Shown here: positions 36,676 through 46,387 of the stretch, piece after piece
Layout: each line of letters starts with the position of its first letter
Position numbering within the stretch: the first letter of the stretch is position 1
From: Paramecium pentaurelia
Lineage: Eukaryota > Ciliophora > Oligohymenophorea > Peniculida > Parameciidae
Direction: 5' to 3'
NCBI GenBank assembly: GCA_905183005.1
Contig: CAJJDO010000023.1
Coordinates: forward strand, 515,566 to 579,565
DNA: 64,000 nucleotides
Notes under the pieces: generated by a model
What the model saw: the letters and a program-made list of their open reading frames with translations, nothing else
Databases searched by the model: none
What the model was told of the DNA's origin: nothing
Position numbers and translations under genes: made by a program

Positions 36676-37684
36676 ATGTTAATGTGTTGTAATGCAAAAA
36701 GAATAAAAACGGGTGAATCCCCACATAGATCTAAATCAAAACCAAAATAAAGAAGCAGTGAAATATGTCCTAAGTTTACTAAGGAACGATGGATAGAAAT
36801 TTTAAAAGGATCTTCAGAGGATTAAGGCTATTCTGAATTAAGTTATAATCTGAGACATAATTTTCCTTTAGATCTAAGATGTCAAGTTTGGATTTGGCTT
36901 ACAGAAAAAGCTAGAATCAAAAATGTGCTATATTAAAAACTCTAATATGAGACACCATCTGAATAACACATAATTAAAGATCTGAATGGAAGTTTTCGAT
37001 AAAAAGGCAATTCAAAGAGATTTTCTGGTTCATCTGATTCAAGCTTATCAGATAAAAATTCGGAACTAGAAAAAGTTGATTAGGAGAAATTAGATAAATT
37101 AAAAAGGATTCTAATTGCATATTCTAATTTAGATAAGGAAGTTAAATATGTAAAGGGAATGAATTTTATAGCATCTTCAATACTATAATAATTAGAATAA
37201 GAGGAGTTAAGCTTCATTATTTTAAACCATATTTTAAATATCCAAAATTATCGAAAAGGTATTAAAATTTCATATTATTTAAAGTATTTTTAATGGATAT
37301 GACAATACTAGAAATTATTGATAAAAGAATATAGTTTGAAGTTCCATTAATTTATTATAAAATGTAAGAATTAAAAGTCAAACCACAAGATTGTTTTGAC
37401 TCCTATATATTTTCCTTGTTTTAGCTTGTCAGGAAGGAGTTGGCACTTAGAATAATTGATATTTTCTTGTATGAAAAAGAATGTAAAATAAATTAAATAC
37501 AAAAAAAGCAATTTTGTAGACTGTTATCATTTAATTACTTAAAATGCAATAAGTTGAAATTTTGAGGTGTCAAGATCAAGATGATTTGATTAACTATATA
37601 CGAAATGATCTTATAGAAGATGCCCTAGATAAATTAGATGATGGAAAGGATTATCTATCTTAGTTGCTTTCAATCCACCTGTGA
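36676..37684 (+). CDS. TBC-domain protein with degenerate catalytic fingers
   Basis: About 318 residues: short N-terminus (MLMCCNAKRIKTGES; a second ATG two codons later is possible) and one TBC (Rab-GAP) domain. Blocks: DLRCQVWIWLTEKARIKN, IIKDLNGSFRQK, LIAYSNLDKEVKYVKGMNFI, QFEVPLIYYKMQELKVKP, then IIDIFLYEKESILQTVIIQL. Two 26-nt introns, both ending AAG, are needed. The canonical arginine finger (I-x-x-D-x-x-R) reads I-I-K-D-L-N-G, and the glutamine finger (Y-x-Q) reads Y-V-K. Both GAP residues are therefore missing. The protein may bind Rabs without accelerating GTP hydrolysis. Stop 37682-37684. The gene is divergent from the ZNFX1-like gene, 103 bp between ATGs. Confidence 0.82.
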
Positions 37685-38637
37685 ATATGCTAGATTATTG
37701 AAAAATATACTTATAGCAAAATTTATATAAAATTATTATTAAATGAGTGCTATTAACTTAGGCTAAATTAAATCAAGGGTTTTAATGAATGCTTTCCAAT
37801 TTCATGTATGAAAAAGAGATATTATTAGTGAAAAGAGTTTTTATTATTTTTGAGAATTTTTATTTTATTTTTTGATTGAATCATTCTATTGTTTGATAAA
37901 AAGAAAATAAAAAATAATCTATTAAAAATATTAATGAATCCTCCTATTATTTAATACTCTTAGCTTTAAGTATTAAATATTTATATCTTATCAAAGAACA
38001 TATTCCTATTTTAAATGAATGAATGTGTATTTTCCAAAATTTATGATTGAATCTTGTATTTTTTCAATTATATTAAATATAATATAAGTTCTTTGGAATA
38101 AAGTCTTTTTTTTAATTTTTTATTCTCTTATAAAACTATATGCTGACCTTATTTAATTCTAAAACGAAAGGAAAATTTTAAATAACAATTTGATTTCTGC
38201 ATAATAAAACTAGAGCAGATATTATTAGGATAAAGGATTTCATAAATTATTTAATTTAAGATTTTTTAGAAATAAACTTTACTAAAAAATTTGAAAATTA
38301 ATTTTTACTTGTTTCTCATTAAAGTCTTCGATTTATGTAAGTTTAAGTTTCTCTCAGGCTTCCAAAATGCCAAAGCTATCATAAATTTCTTCTAATAGTT
38401 TTTGTCTAGTGATTTAAAATCAATATTCTCTTTTAATCCAACTATTTTGAGACATAATTTGCTTTGTCTTTATTCTTTACATATTATAGAATAAATATAT
38501 ATTAAAATATTTTTTATAATATCAATGGAATATCTTCAGATTTTTAAATAAATAATTCATTTAATTTTTTAAAGGGACATACTTTACAATAATTTATCAT
38601 TAATATTGTATTAAATTGCATATAAAATATTATATGA
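37685..38637. other. AT-rich region between TBC gene and PACRG copy A
   Basis: About 950 bp. On the minus strand a frame from about 38500 to a TGA at 37991-37993 lacks stops, but it has no upstream ATG and no recognisable domain. At this base composition such open stretches arise by chance. I do not call a gene. Confidence 0.6.
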
Positions 38638-39509
38638 TCAAAACATACAACTTTCATATGTTGGTATCATATATTTAATATTAATATATGCATCTTCTCC
38701 TCCATTTTTTTCAAGTGTTTCTAATGTTTCTTAGATTAGATCAGATAGATTTTCATTTTTTCTTTATGAATAATCAATTTTATCTCCAATATTTACTAAA
38801 TAAATAAATAAATAGAGATATACATCTTTTATTCTTATACATATTCATAACTGGTAATATTTATCTATAATAAGGAACTAATGCTTCTCCTATCATTTAA
38901 CCACTTTTAACCAATTTTTATATTTTCTTTAATGTAATACACATAATATCATGATTCTTTGTTGCTAAAGCTTCTATTTAAGAATTTATATATTATAAAT
39001 ATATACTTTTAATAGGAATGATTAATTATGGTAATACTGATAATATCTTAGTTTCTCCTTTTTATAATAATTCTTCACATCCATTAACAGCTAAGAATTT
39101 GTAAGGATCTTCAGTTTCTCTTAGTCCTTCAAAGAATATTGGAAGATATAAATGATAATCTAAACATTCAGGTTCACATTTCCAAACTATTTTTCTTACA
39201 GCTCCACTAAAATTAACTGCAATTGGAAGATCTCCTCTATCATAATATTTTTTAAATAGAGTCTATTCAATCATTGGTAAAGCTTGAAAGATACCTGATT
39301 TTGGAACTTTTTAAGGTGCTTATGCTTTCTTAGGAGCTAATGATGATGTCACTAATAAGTTATATAACTTATAAATTATTACTTCCACCTGTTCCTGCAA
39401 ATTTATTACTAATGTTCAATAAATTTGAACAGAATTTACCTGGTGATCTTTAAGGAGAATGTCCTTAGATTGGTTTTATTCTTTTATTACTTACTTATTA
39501 TTATTGCAT
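38638..39509 (-). CDS. PACRG: PACRG, ciliary inner-junction protein (copy A)
   Basis: Parkin co-regulated gene protein, which links A- and B-tubules of doublet microtubules. The N-terminus is MQQQQVSNKRIKPIQGHSPQ. A ~31-nt intron follows after the GTGG codons. Then come PKSGIFQALPMIEQTLFKKY, YDRGDLPIAVNFSGAVRKIV, LPIFFEGLRETEDPYKFLAV, GETKILSVLPQLIIPIK (intron of ~33 nt), EALVPYYRQILPVMNMYKN (intron of 28 nt) and GDKIDYSQRKNENLSDLIQE. It ends INIKYMIPTYESCMF-stop. These blocks match animal and algal PACRG nearly residue for residue. Length about 260, normal. Start ATG rc at 39507-39509, stop 38638-38640. The nucleotide sequence is identical to copy B in the right arm of the inverted repeat. 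Confidence 0.93.
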
Positions 39510-39834
39510 TCTAATATTTATTTTATATTAATTATTTATTTAGCAATTCACAATCCATAGTTACTTTTTGATAATAATTCAGTATAAATATTCTAATCAG
39601 TTATTTAGACTCGCCCAAGACTTAAATAATTAATTTCTTCTGTTGGCATGCACTATATTATCTATATTCTAAACTGGCTGACTTTTCAACAAATGGAATT
39701 AATTAAGTGCATTCTTGTCCGTAAAATAGATAGTTCAACTCAAATGACTAGAAGAGTTGCAATAAATATCATTTTTTTAATATTCTAAACAATAAATATA
39801 ATCTAACGATAATATTATTTGAAAAAATAAAGGA
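39510..39834. other. Divergent intergenic region PACRG-A / FCP1-like fragment
   Basis: 325 bp between the two start codons, the mirror copy of 48318-48642. It presumably contains a bidirectional promoter. No specific element was recognised. Confidence 0.7.
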
Positions 39835-40932
39835 ATGCTTCGTACAAATATGTCAATAGTTAATCTTAATCATTAATAGAGTTCAAGCTCTCTATTATAA
39901 GCCTTAGTTAATTAGAGGCCAAAATCATCATAAAAATCGCATTCACAAAAAAGAGTACCTTCTGCGAAATCTAGTAAAACCAGCCAAATTGGCTAACCAA
40001 GTTATAAGGTACTTTTCAATTTTAATAAAATTTAGTTGGTCACATCTTCTCTATGTTAACCTATACCAAATTTAAAACAAGAAGTATCTTAACGAACAAA
40101 TGAGACCTTAAAGCCAACGTAAAATTTCTTATGATTTATAGTGATAATTCTACAACTGAGCCCCTATAATCTTAAAGAATTTAAGAGTAATAAAGTGAAA
40201 AGAAAACAAATAAAAAAACATCCTTAATATAAAGAACAATATTTGGGTAGAGTGCTGCATCTTTGGGAATAAAATAAAAGACAGTTAAATTAACAAGAGA
40301 ATCTAGAAGTAATAGCAAAAAAGAAGTGCAATAATCAATAATTGAAGAATCAACATAATAATAGTAAGTTACGAAGGAAATAGAAAATGCTGAGGCTACT
40401 TAAAAATTAGAATAATTGATCTCAAAATACAAAAATACCTCTTTTTTTAATTAAAGTTCACAATAGAATTAATATCAAGCATAACTAGTAAGTCCATAAA
40501 TAGTTCTAAGTGTTTCTTAACCTAAAGAAAATTAATCTCTTTAAACCACTTAATAAACCTTATTATCATAAGCATCTTTAGCAGTCTTGTCAGAGTAAGA
40601 TTAGAATTTAAATACAGCTTTTTCATAATCAACTAATTTATAAGTTAATTAAACTTAAATAAACAAGTATGTAACAAGAATCTCAAGAGGGGCAAATTTT
40701 ATTCCATAAAAATAGAATTCTAATTCAGTTAATACTTCAGTAAATACTAAACCAACAAGAAAAAGAATGAATTCGCCATTACATGGTTAAAGAAGGTCTA
40801 AAGAAAATTCTATTGTTACAGAATCATTAGTGAGTCATAGAGAATCAAAATCTAAACTAAGAAATTTGTCAGGAGATAGAAAATTTACACCTGCTCAAAA
40901 GGTAAACTTAGGACCATAAGTACCTTTTTAAG
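39835..40932 (+). pseudogene. Truncated duplicate of the FCP1/SCP-like phosphatase gene (5' part only)
   Basis: Starts with the same MLRTNMSIVNLNH as the intact gene at 46388-48317 and matches it base for base. It stops at the N at 40933, before the phosphatase domain. Only the disordered N-terminal region is present, ending GPQVPFQE-like. It is most likely an assembly duplicate placed in inverted orientation rather than a true truncated gene. Confidence 0.8.
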
Positions 40933-40933
40933 N
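40933..40933. other. Single-base N at the inverted-repeat boundary
   Basis: One N ends the left arm. The next bases (40936-40971) are the reverse complement of the PACRG start region, from 49847 to just past its ATG. Confidence 0.95.
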
Positions 40934-40971
40934 CTATTATTGCATTCTAATATTTATATTATATTAATTAT
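40934..40971 (-). pseudogene. Stub of a PACRG 5' end (start codon and leader only)
   Basis: Reverse complement of the leader and first codons of PACRG (ATG rc at 40942-40944), truncated at the N. It carries the T variant seen in copy C (49860) rather than the A of copies A and B (48630). The bases upstream of it (40972 on) differ from those upstream of copies A/B. So a second PACRG context exists here. Confidence 0.75.
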
Positions 40972-41357
40972 ATTTATGTTTTATTTATAATTTATCTTTT
41001 AAACTCTTTTCACCAGTTATTATTGCTGCTTTTAAGTACACAACAATGTTTCTTATCTAATTTCAAAAAAAAAATTCATTATTAGCTCACTTTAGAAAAT
41101 AAAGGAGTATCGTTTTTAGATAAATAAAATTCTTATAAAAGTCAATTTATAAACTAAAAGATGAGAAAGCTCTTTGTTTTAATTTTAATTAATGTTTTTG
41201 ATTATTTGAATGTTTCTCTTAATTATGGTATTTCGTATGTCAATCAAATATTTTAATTGATTTTGATAATCTTATAAGTTCATCTAGTAATTGATACAAG
41301 GACTTTGAATTATAAATTCGATATTAAATTTATTTAATAAACTTAGATTTCAACAGG
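40972..41357. other. Intergenic upstream region
   Basis: 386 bp. An ATG at 41161 opens a frame of about 80 codons beginning MRKLFVLILINVFDYL (signal-like). It runs over the start of the next gene in another frame, so I do not call it. Confidence 0.6.
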
Positions 41358-42876
41358 ATGGAGGCTAACTTTAATTAACTTGACATTCTCTTAAGATTGA
41401 TTTAAGAAAGATCTGAAGATATTCGAGTGATGGCAACAATAAATTAATAGGTTTAAGCTAATTAAAAGAACTATGATGTTGAATTCAATTAAGTTTAACA
41501 ATCTCTTAGATAAATGGGATTTAAAGTTATAGCTATGAAAAAGCATGATAAACCTCGTTAGGATGAAGAAAACAAAATTTTAGAATATCTTTCAAAAATT
41601 ACTACTTTAAATCTTCCGGAAAGAATGTATATTTATAAATTTTGTCAAACTATAATAAAACTATTCAAACCAGAGATGCAAATAGTAAGATTTAATTAAA
41701 AAGATACTAAAGATCTATTATTAATGTTTAAATAGTATTTCATGGCGGAGAATAATATAGAAATTTTATAATAAATTCAATAACTTATGATGGATTAGGA
41801 ATTTAAAGTATTTTATATTATCCTTATTGCAGATGACTTCAGCTTTAGTCTTAATTAAGATTTTAGTTAATAAATCTAGGGAAGATTTTCATAACTTAAT
41901 TTAAACTACATCTGCAATTGTTATTTCAAAAATAAAAGCAAAACTTTCTGAACAGTAACAACATCAAAAACAAATAGTTAATGAATAATAAAAATAAATT
42001 GATCTATAAGACTCAGAATCAAATGAAAGTCCTAAAACTAAGTTGTGGATATAAAGAAAAACTAGTAAATAGAGAGAATAATCAAACTCTTTGGTTTATT
42101 AAAAGCCTGCTATCATCCTCAGATCTGTCTCAATGATCGATAAATTACTAGTAGCTTAATCTTAATAATAATCTTATCAACAACAATTGATGTAATAACA
42201 ATAATAAATTTATATTAATCCTGAAAGAGAATTAAAATTATAATTAAGAGCTCAATAAAAAAAGTTAAAAAAAAGACTGCATTCAAATTACAAAGCAATT
42301 TTAGATTTAGATTTTGATAATTTTTGGGCTATGCATATTATTTTGAAAAAAAAATTCATCAAGCATTCTGATAAATATTGTAATTTATAAATATATATAG
42401 TTTTACAAAGAGGGGGATTTTACATTTGGAGTTAATTAAAGTTGTTTAATCAATCAATTAGATAGACTATAAATAACCATCAATTGAAAAGAATAGAATG
42501 TATTTAGGCAGATAAATTGACAAATGAGTAAATTTAAGTAATTCACAGAGTTTATAATACTACTTGTTAATCACCAAGAAAGCTTCCATAATTACCTAAT
42601 TTATAATTAAAATCATAAAGTCCATAAATCATAAAATAAAATAAGTTTGTCTCAAATTTATCTTTTTTGCCATAGCTATAATTTAGAAATTAACAACTTA
42701 TTTAATAGCAATAATAAGCTTATTAATAAGTTTCGTAAAAACCAATATCATATTATGATCCAAATAAAGATTTTACAACATCAGCCTAAAGATCTAATAA
42801 ATCATTAAATCTATCCTAAGACTAGATTCGCCGCAAAAAATCTGAGCATAATTCCGAAATAATTCTCTACAAATGA
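41358..42876 (+). CDS. Uncharacterised Q-rich helical protein
   Basis: About 495 residues, starting MEANFNQLDILLRLIQERSE. One 25-nt intron (near 41811-41835, ending CAG) joins LMMDQEFK to MTSALVLIKILVNKSRED. The N-terminal ~200 residues are predicted largely helical. They are followed by a glutamine-rich linker, a basic stretch (LKLQLRAQQKKLKKRLHSNY), and a Ser/Pro/Gln-rich C-terminus ending EIILYK-stop (42874-42876). The N-terminal part could be an armadillo/HEAT-like solenoid, but I cannot show it. No family recognised. Confidence 0.75.
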
Positions 42877-42976
42877 TTGATTGAGTAATTTTAATAATTA
42901 ATAAATTCTCGTAAATAATTAATTTTAAAAATTATTTATGAGATAATAACGAGCTCATATTTAGACTATCTAAACA

Positions 42977-43483
42977 ATGGCAGCCAGATTAAATTAAAAT
43001 ATCTCAAATAGAAGGTCAGTATTGAATGATAGTTAACAAATCTAAAATCATTAATTAAATCTCTCAGTCAATCAATCATTTAACAGTCCAAAATTAATAT
43101 CCAATCATTAATCTTTTATAATTTCATAACCAACTAATCTTAGTATGAGAGATACAGTAAAAAGTGTTCAATGTACTTCACCATCCTTAAGAGTACAAAC
43201 TGAGAAAATAGAAAAAGAGGACAATAAATAGCAATAATTTATTGATGCTACATTGAGATTGTTAGCACAAAATGAAAAATTAGAAAAATTAATTTGCGAA
43301 TAAAATGAAGTGTTAGCAATTTATAAGTAAGAGAAATAGGAATTAGAATTTAAAGTAAAAAGATTATCCCAAGAGATAACTTTCCTAAAAGATGCTAATT
43401 AAAAGAGAGTAATGGCTTTAGAAAAAGAGCTAAAGTAAATTAAAGGAAAATCATAACATTAACCCAAAAAATTTCTTAGATGA
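42977..43483 (+). CDS. Small coiled-coil protein
   Basis: About 168 residues, intronless. The N-terminus (MAARLNQNISNRRSVLNDSQ) is polar. From about residue 85 a long heptad-type coiled coil runs through LRLLAQNEKLEKLICEQNEV, YKQEKQELEFKVKRLSQEI and MALEKELKQIKGKSQ, ending KKFLR-stop. It begins 100 bp after the preceding gene on the same strand. Function unknown. Size and coil suggest a structural or adaptor protein. Confidence 0.75.
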
Positions 43484-43668
43484 ATTTTATAAGTTTATAA
43501 ATTCTTACTATTTTATTATTTTCTAATACTATATTTTGTGGTAATTCTTATTATAAGTAAAATTAATAAAAGTAAATAAATCAAATTATAATAGCTTTAG
43601 TAAAATTAATCAAAAATATTATTTCATCTTGATAAAATCTTGATATATATGATTATCCAGATAATTAT

Positions 43669-44108
43669 ATGACATTTTAACCTAGGTTTTGTTTGATTCT
43701 GTTTTGTATAAAGAAATCATCTTCCTTGTAATAACAATTTAGATAGTTAGAAAGTTACTTTTAGTTAAATTAAACACTAGGAAAAGGGGATAATTAATTT
43801 TGGAAATAGATCAAATATTATCTCTAAAGACCTTTTTAATGAAATATTGAACAATAAAGAGAATTCAAATTATTTTCTTATCTTATAGCAAATCAAAATG
43901 ATAGTTAGGTTGAAATGCAAAATTTGTTGATAGCATCAAAATAAAGTTTTAGATCATTTTTGAATTAAAAATAATTGAATACTTTAGAAAATGTTCTCTG
44001 TTTTTTAAAAGTAAACTAATAGTAATATTATCTAAAAGGAGATATTTGGCTGAGTTCATTTAAAAATTAGAAGATTATAAATAAATAAAAAAATTTGAAA
44101 TTGATGAT
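43669..44108 (+). pseudogene. Probable gene remnant with in-frame TGA
   Basis: From ATG 43669 the frame reads MTFQPRFCLILFCIKKSSSL, later LGKGDNQFWKQIKYYLQRPF, then hits TGA at 43840-43842. In the same frame it continues with coding-like composition (LFSYLIANQNDSQVEMQNLL, LNTLENVLCFLKVNQQQYYL, GDIWLSSFKNQ) up to the start of the CHAP gene. I see no GT...AG intron that would remove the TGA. It may be a decayed gene, a sequencing error or chance. No family recognised. Confidence 0.35.
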
Positions 44109-44926
44109 GTAATTTATTGTGTATTAGTAATAGATTCTTGCTTTTAACTCTTACAGCAGCACTCAGACTTGATTGTAAAGACTAATGTGATGGAGATCAT
44201 TATTGCTACTTGGGATAATGCTATTCATGTTTCTATTTTAGAAAATAATGTATATCAATATTTTATATTAAAGGGGAATCATAAATTCCTGATTTTGGAG
44301 TACTTGTTGGTAAAGGTAATGGAGTTCCAGCATATTCATGCCAAAATGATATGTAACATATTGATGAGCTTTAACACTTTCTGCAACCAAATGAGACAGG
44401 ATTTAATTAAACTGTATATGTTGGAATGAGGTATACTTAATTTAAAATTAGATATCAATGTGTTCATTTTGCTAGGAACTATTGGATTTAAAAATACGGA
44501 TCAGCTTTTCCTGATGTCGATACAGCAGATTAAATCTTTAACTTAACTTATGCAACTGATTACAAGAATGGAAAATATAGAAATTTAACTAAGTTTTACA
44601 ATGGGAGGACCACTAATATTAGATCGGGTGATTTATTAATTTGGAATAAAAGAGAGCCTTATTTTCCATATGGACATGTTGCTGTGGTTTTGGATGTGCA
44701 GTTAGGAGCAGAAGAACCATTTATTACTATAGGTGAATAAAATTATGATGATATATGGGATTCTAATTAATATGCGAGAAAATTAAAAGTATCACTTAGT
44801 AATTTTGGATTGGTATACATAATAAATGAAAGAGAAATCACAGGACTTCAGCCTTAAGAAAAATGTAAGGATTATGATGGAAGTGCAGATGATGTCATTG
44901 TTGGTTGGGTAAGATTAAATGATTGA
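44104..44926 (+). CDS. Secreted CHAP-domain amidase, glutathionylspermidine-amidase-like
   Basis: Starts MIFLLLTLTAALRL, a signal peptide. The first codons are split by a 25-nt intron (44109-44133). A short cysteine-rich stretch follows (LDCKDQCDGDHYCYLGQCYS), then a domain aligning with the N-terminal amidase half of bacterial Gss. Blocks: PDFGVLVGKGNGVPAYS, RYQCVHFARNYWIQKYG (nucleophile Cys), SGDLLIWNKREPYFPYGHVA (catalytic His) and ITIGEQNYDD (acid residue). It ends ADDVIVGWVRLND-stop (44924-44926). The ATP-grasp synthetase half of Gss is absent. The product is therefore predicted to cleave amide bonds (glutathionylspermidine or peptidoglycan-type peptides) outside the cell or in phagosomes. 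That substrate range is inference. Confidence 0.85.
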
Positions 44927-45358
44927 GGATAATGATTTTATGTCATAAATTATTTTAAAATTTACTTAAAGGTGTTATTTTAAAAGTGAACTAGTTTATC
45001 AAAATTTGATATCTAAAATAAAATACAGTACACTAGGATAAAGATAGTATGAATCTCATCGAAGCCATAATTCTATTAGATTAAATCTTAAGAAATTAGT
45101 TAAGAATTATGATTGAAATCAAATTTTCTTTCTAAATCAAATTATTTGATTTCAAAAGAATGTGTATTTCTAGAGGCTTTGATAGAATAAATTAGCTCTA
45201 TCAAATTAAGTTGAGAGCTGCTTGTAAAGCAAAATAAAAATTATAAAATTTATATATAATTATGCAATTCCAAATCAAATTCTCCAGAAGGAGAATTAGT
45301 CTGAAAAGCATGAATTAAGAAAAACAAAAGAATGCAAAATCCAACTTGCCTTCTATTC
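44927..45358. other. Intergenic region with a short perfect hairpin
   Basis: About 430 bp. Contains an 8-bp inverted repeat AATTCTCC-AGAA-GGAGAATT at 45278-45297. A 39-codon frame from ATG 45264 overlaps the 3' end of the HTH gene and is not called. Nothing else recognised. Confidence 0.6.
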
Positions 45359-45733
45359 TCAATCAGTTGCTTTAGTTTTGATGGGATTTCCGTGAATTAG
45401 CACTTGGATGTGAAATTGTTTAGTAATGTGTTGTCCCTTTGGGAGGATTTTGATGCCCGCAACCTTCTTTGTCACTTACTCAGTCTCGCTGGGAGGAGTT
45501 TTGGGAGAATCATTTTTTTTATATAGTTTTTTTGTTTTATTATATTGGGATATGTGTTCAGACCATATGGCCTTACCCCAGGAGTAAGACATTTGTAATT
45601 CTTGGCAAGCCTAAAAATGTAAACTTGAGCATAATACTTCTTTTAAAGATTTTTTCTCATACAAAACGCGTGTGAGGAACATCACTTTCTCTTTCGGACT
45701 TGGACCAACTCTATTAGACTATTGTTTCTTCAT
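45359..45733 (-). CDS. Small helix-turn-helix protein with atypical codon use
   Basis: 115 residues in two exons split by a 27-nt intron (45611-45637). Exon 1 is MKKQQSNRVGPSPKEKVMFL then TRVLYEKKSLKE. Exon 2 opens ACQELQMSYSWGKAIW. The run KSLKEACQELQMSYSWGKAI looks like the HTH/homeodomain-like repeat (S-x-KEA-x-x-L-x-x-S-x-x-x-x-K-x-I) common in ciliate and transposon-related DNA-binding proteins. The C-terminal half (KKVAGIKILPKGQHITKQF, HIQVLIHGNPIKTK) is unrecognised. Codons such as CTC, CGC, GCG, GGC, CCC and CAC are frequent, unlike neighbours. The frame is clean from ATG to TGA (45359-45361), and splicing keeps it. Probably a nuclear DNA-binding protein. Confidence 0.7.
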
Positions 45734-46387
45734 TTATAGTTCAACTTAATATTTTAAATCAGCGAGAATGGGCATGAGTTTATGAAATTTTGGTAAATAA
45801 TAAAGCTTAATACACTTAGATCAACATACTTTTATCTCTCGATAATACGTCATCCAACAAAATTTAAGTAAGCAATAACACTAATTATTTAGTATGTTAT
45901 CATGTTCATAACATAACAAATACTTTATAACCTCACATTAACTTATCTTTTAAGACTTTTCTTATTGATCTATAAATAGCTATGAAGTGTTGTTAATCAT
46001 TGTGATTAAGGACATAAATCTTCCAAATGCCAATACCTAAATTAAGGTTTCAGAATTAATGTCAATTCTTAATGTACAAATTAACTTAATCTTAAGCAAC
46101 CAAATAGATTATATGAGTTTCTAAAACAGAATTATTTGATTTAGATAACTTTAATAAACTCCACTTCATAATTTATATTTTTTAAGATTTATTCCCAATC
46201 CTATCAAACTTATAAAAATTTATCTAAATATGTTCGTATCTTCCAAATTAAATATTGAATTTCCTCTACATAACTTTGTATTCTACTTTATCAACTTATA
46301 TCTAAAATATTGATTTTTTTTGGAAGTGAAATTTAGAATATATTATTAAAATTAATTGAAACAGTTAATATAAATAGATATAAATTA
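45734..46387. other. Intergenic
   Basis: About 650 bp of AT-rich sequence between the start of the HTH gene and the stop of the FCP1-like gene (both minus). No gene or RNA recognised. Confidence 0.6.

Larger units (their letters stand above)
38630..40932. repeat. Left arm of 2303-bp inverted duplication (PACRG + 5' part of FCP1-like gene)
   Basis: Exact reverse complement, as far as I can read, of 47220-49522 (paired positions sum to 88152). The inner end stops at a single N (40933), in the middle of the phosphatase gene. The arm holds a complete PACRG (minus) and a truncated FCP1-like N-terminus (plus). Confidence 0.93.

Noticed and set aside
37990..38520. Long minus-strand frame without TGA downstream of PACRG copy A
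   Set aside because: No ATG after the upstream TGA, no domain, and at this base composition open frames of this length arise by chance.
41161..41410. Signal-peptide-like ORF (MRKLFVLILINVFDYL...)
   Set aside because: About 80 codons, overlaps the start of the next gene in another frame, no family match; likely chance hydrophobicity of AT-rich DNA.
44169..44429. 86-codon standard-code ORF on the plus strand
   Set aside because: Out-of-frame shadow of the secreted amidase gene, whose true frame carries all catalytic motifs.
45278..45297. Perfect 8-bp stem hairpin as a terminator or ncRNA
   Set aside because: Intrinsic terminators are not used by eukaryotic polymerase II and no larger conserved fold is visible.
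45469..45675. 68-codon standard-code ORF on the plus strand
   Set aside because: Antisense shadow of the small HTH gene, which has a clean spliced frame on the minus strand.
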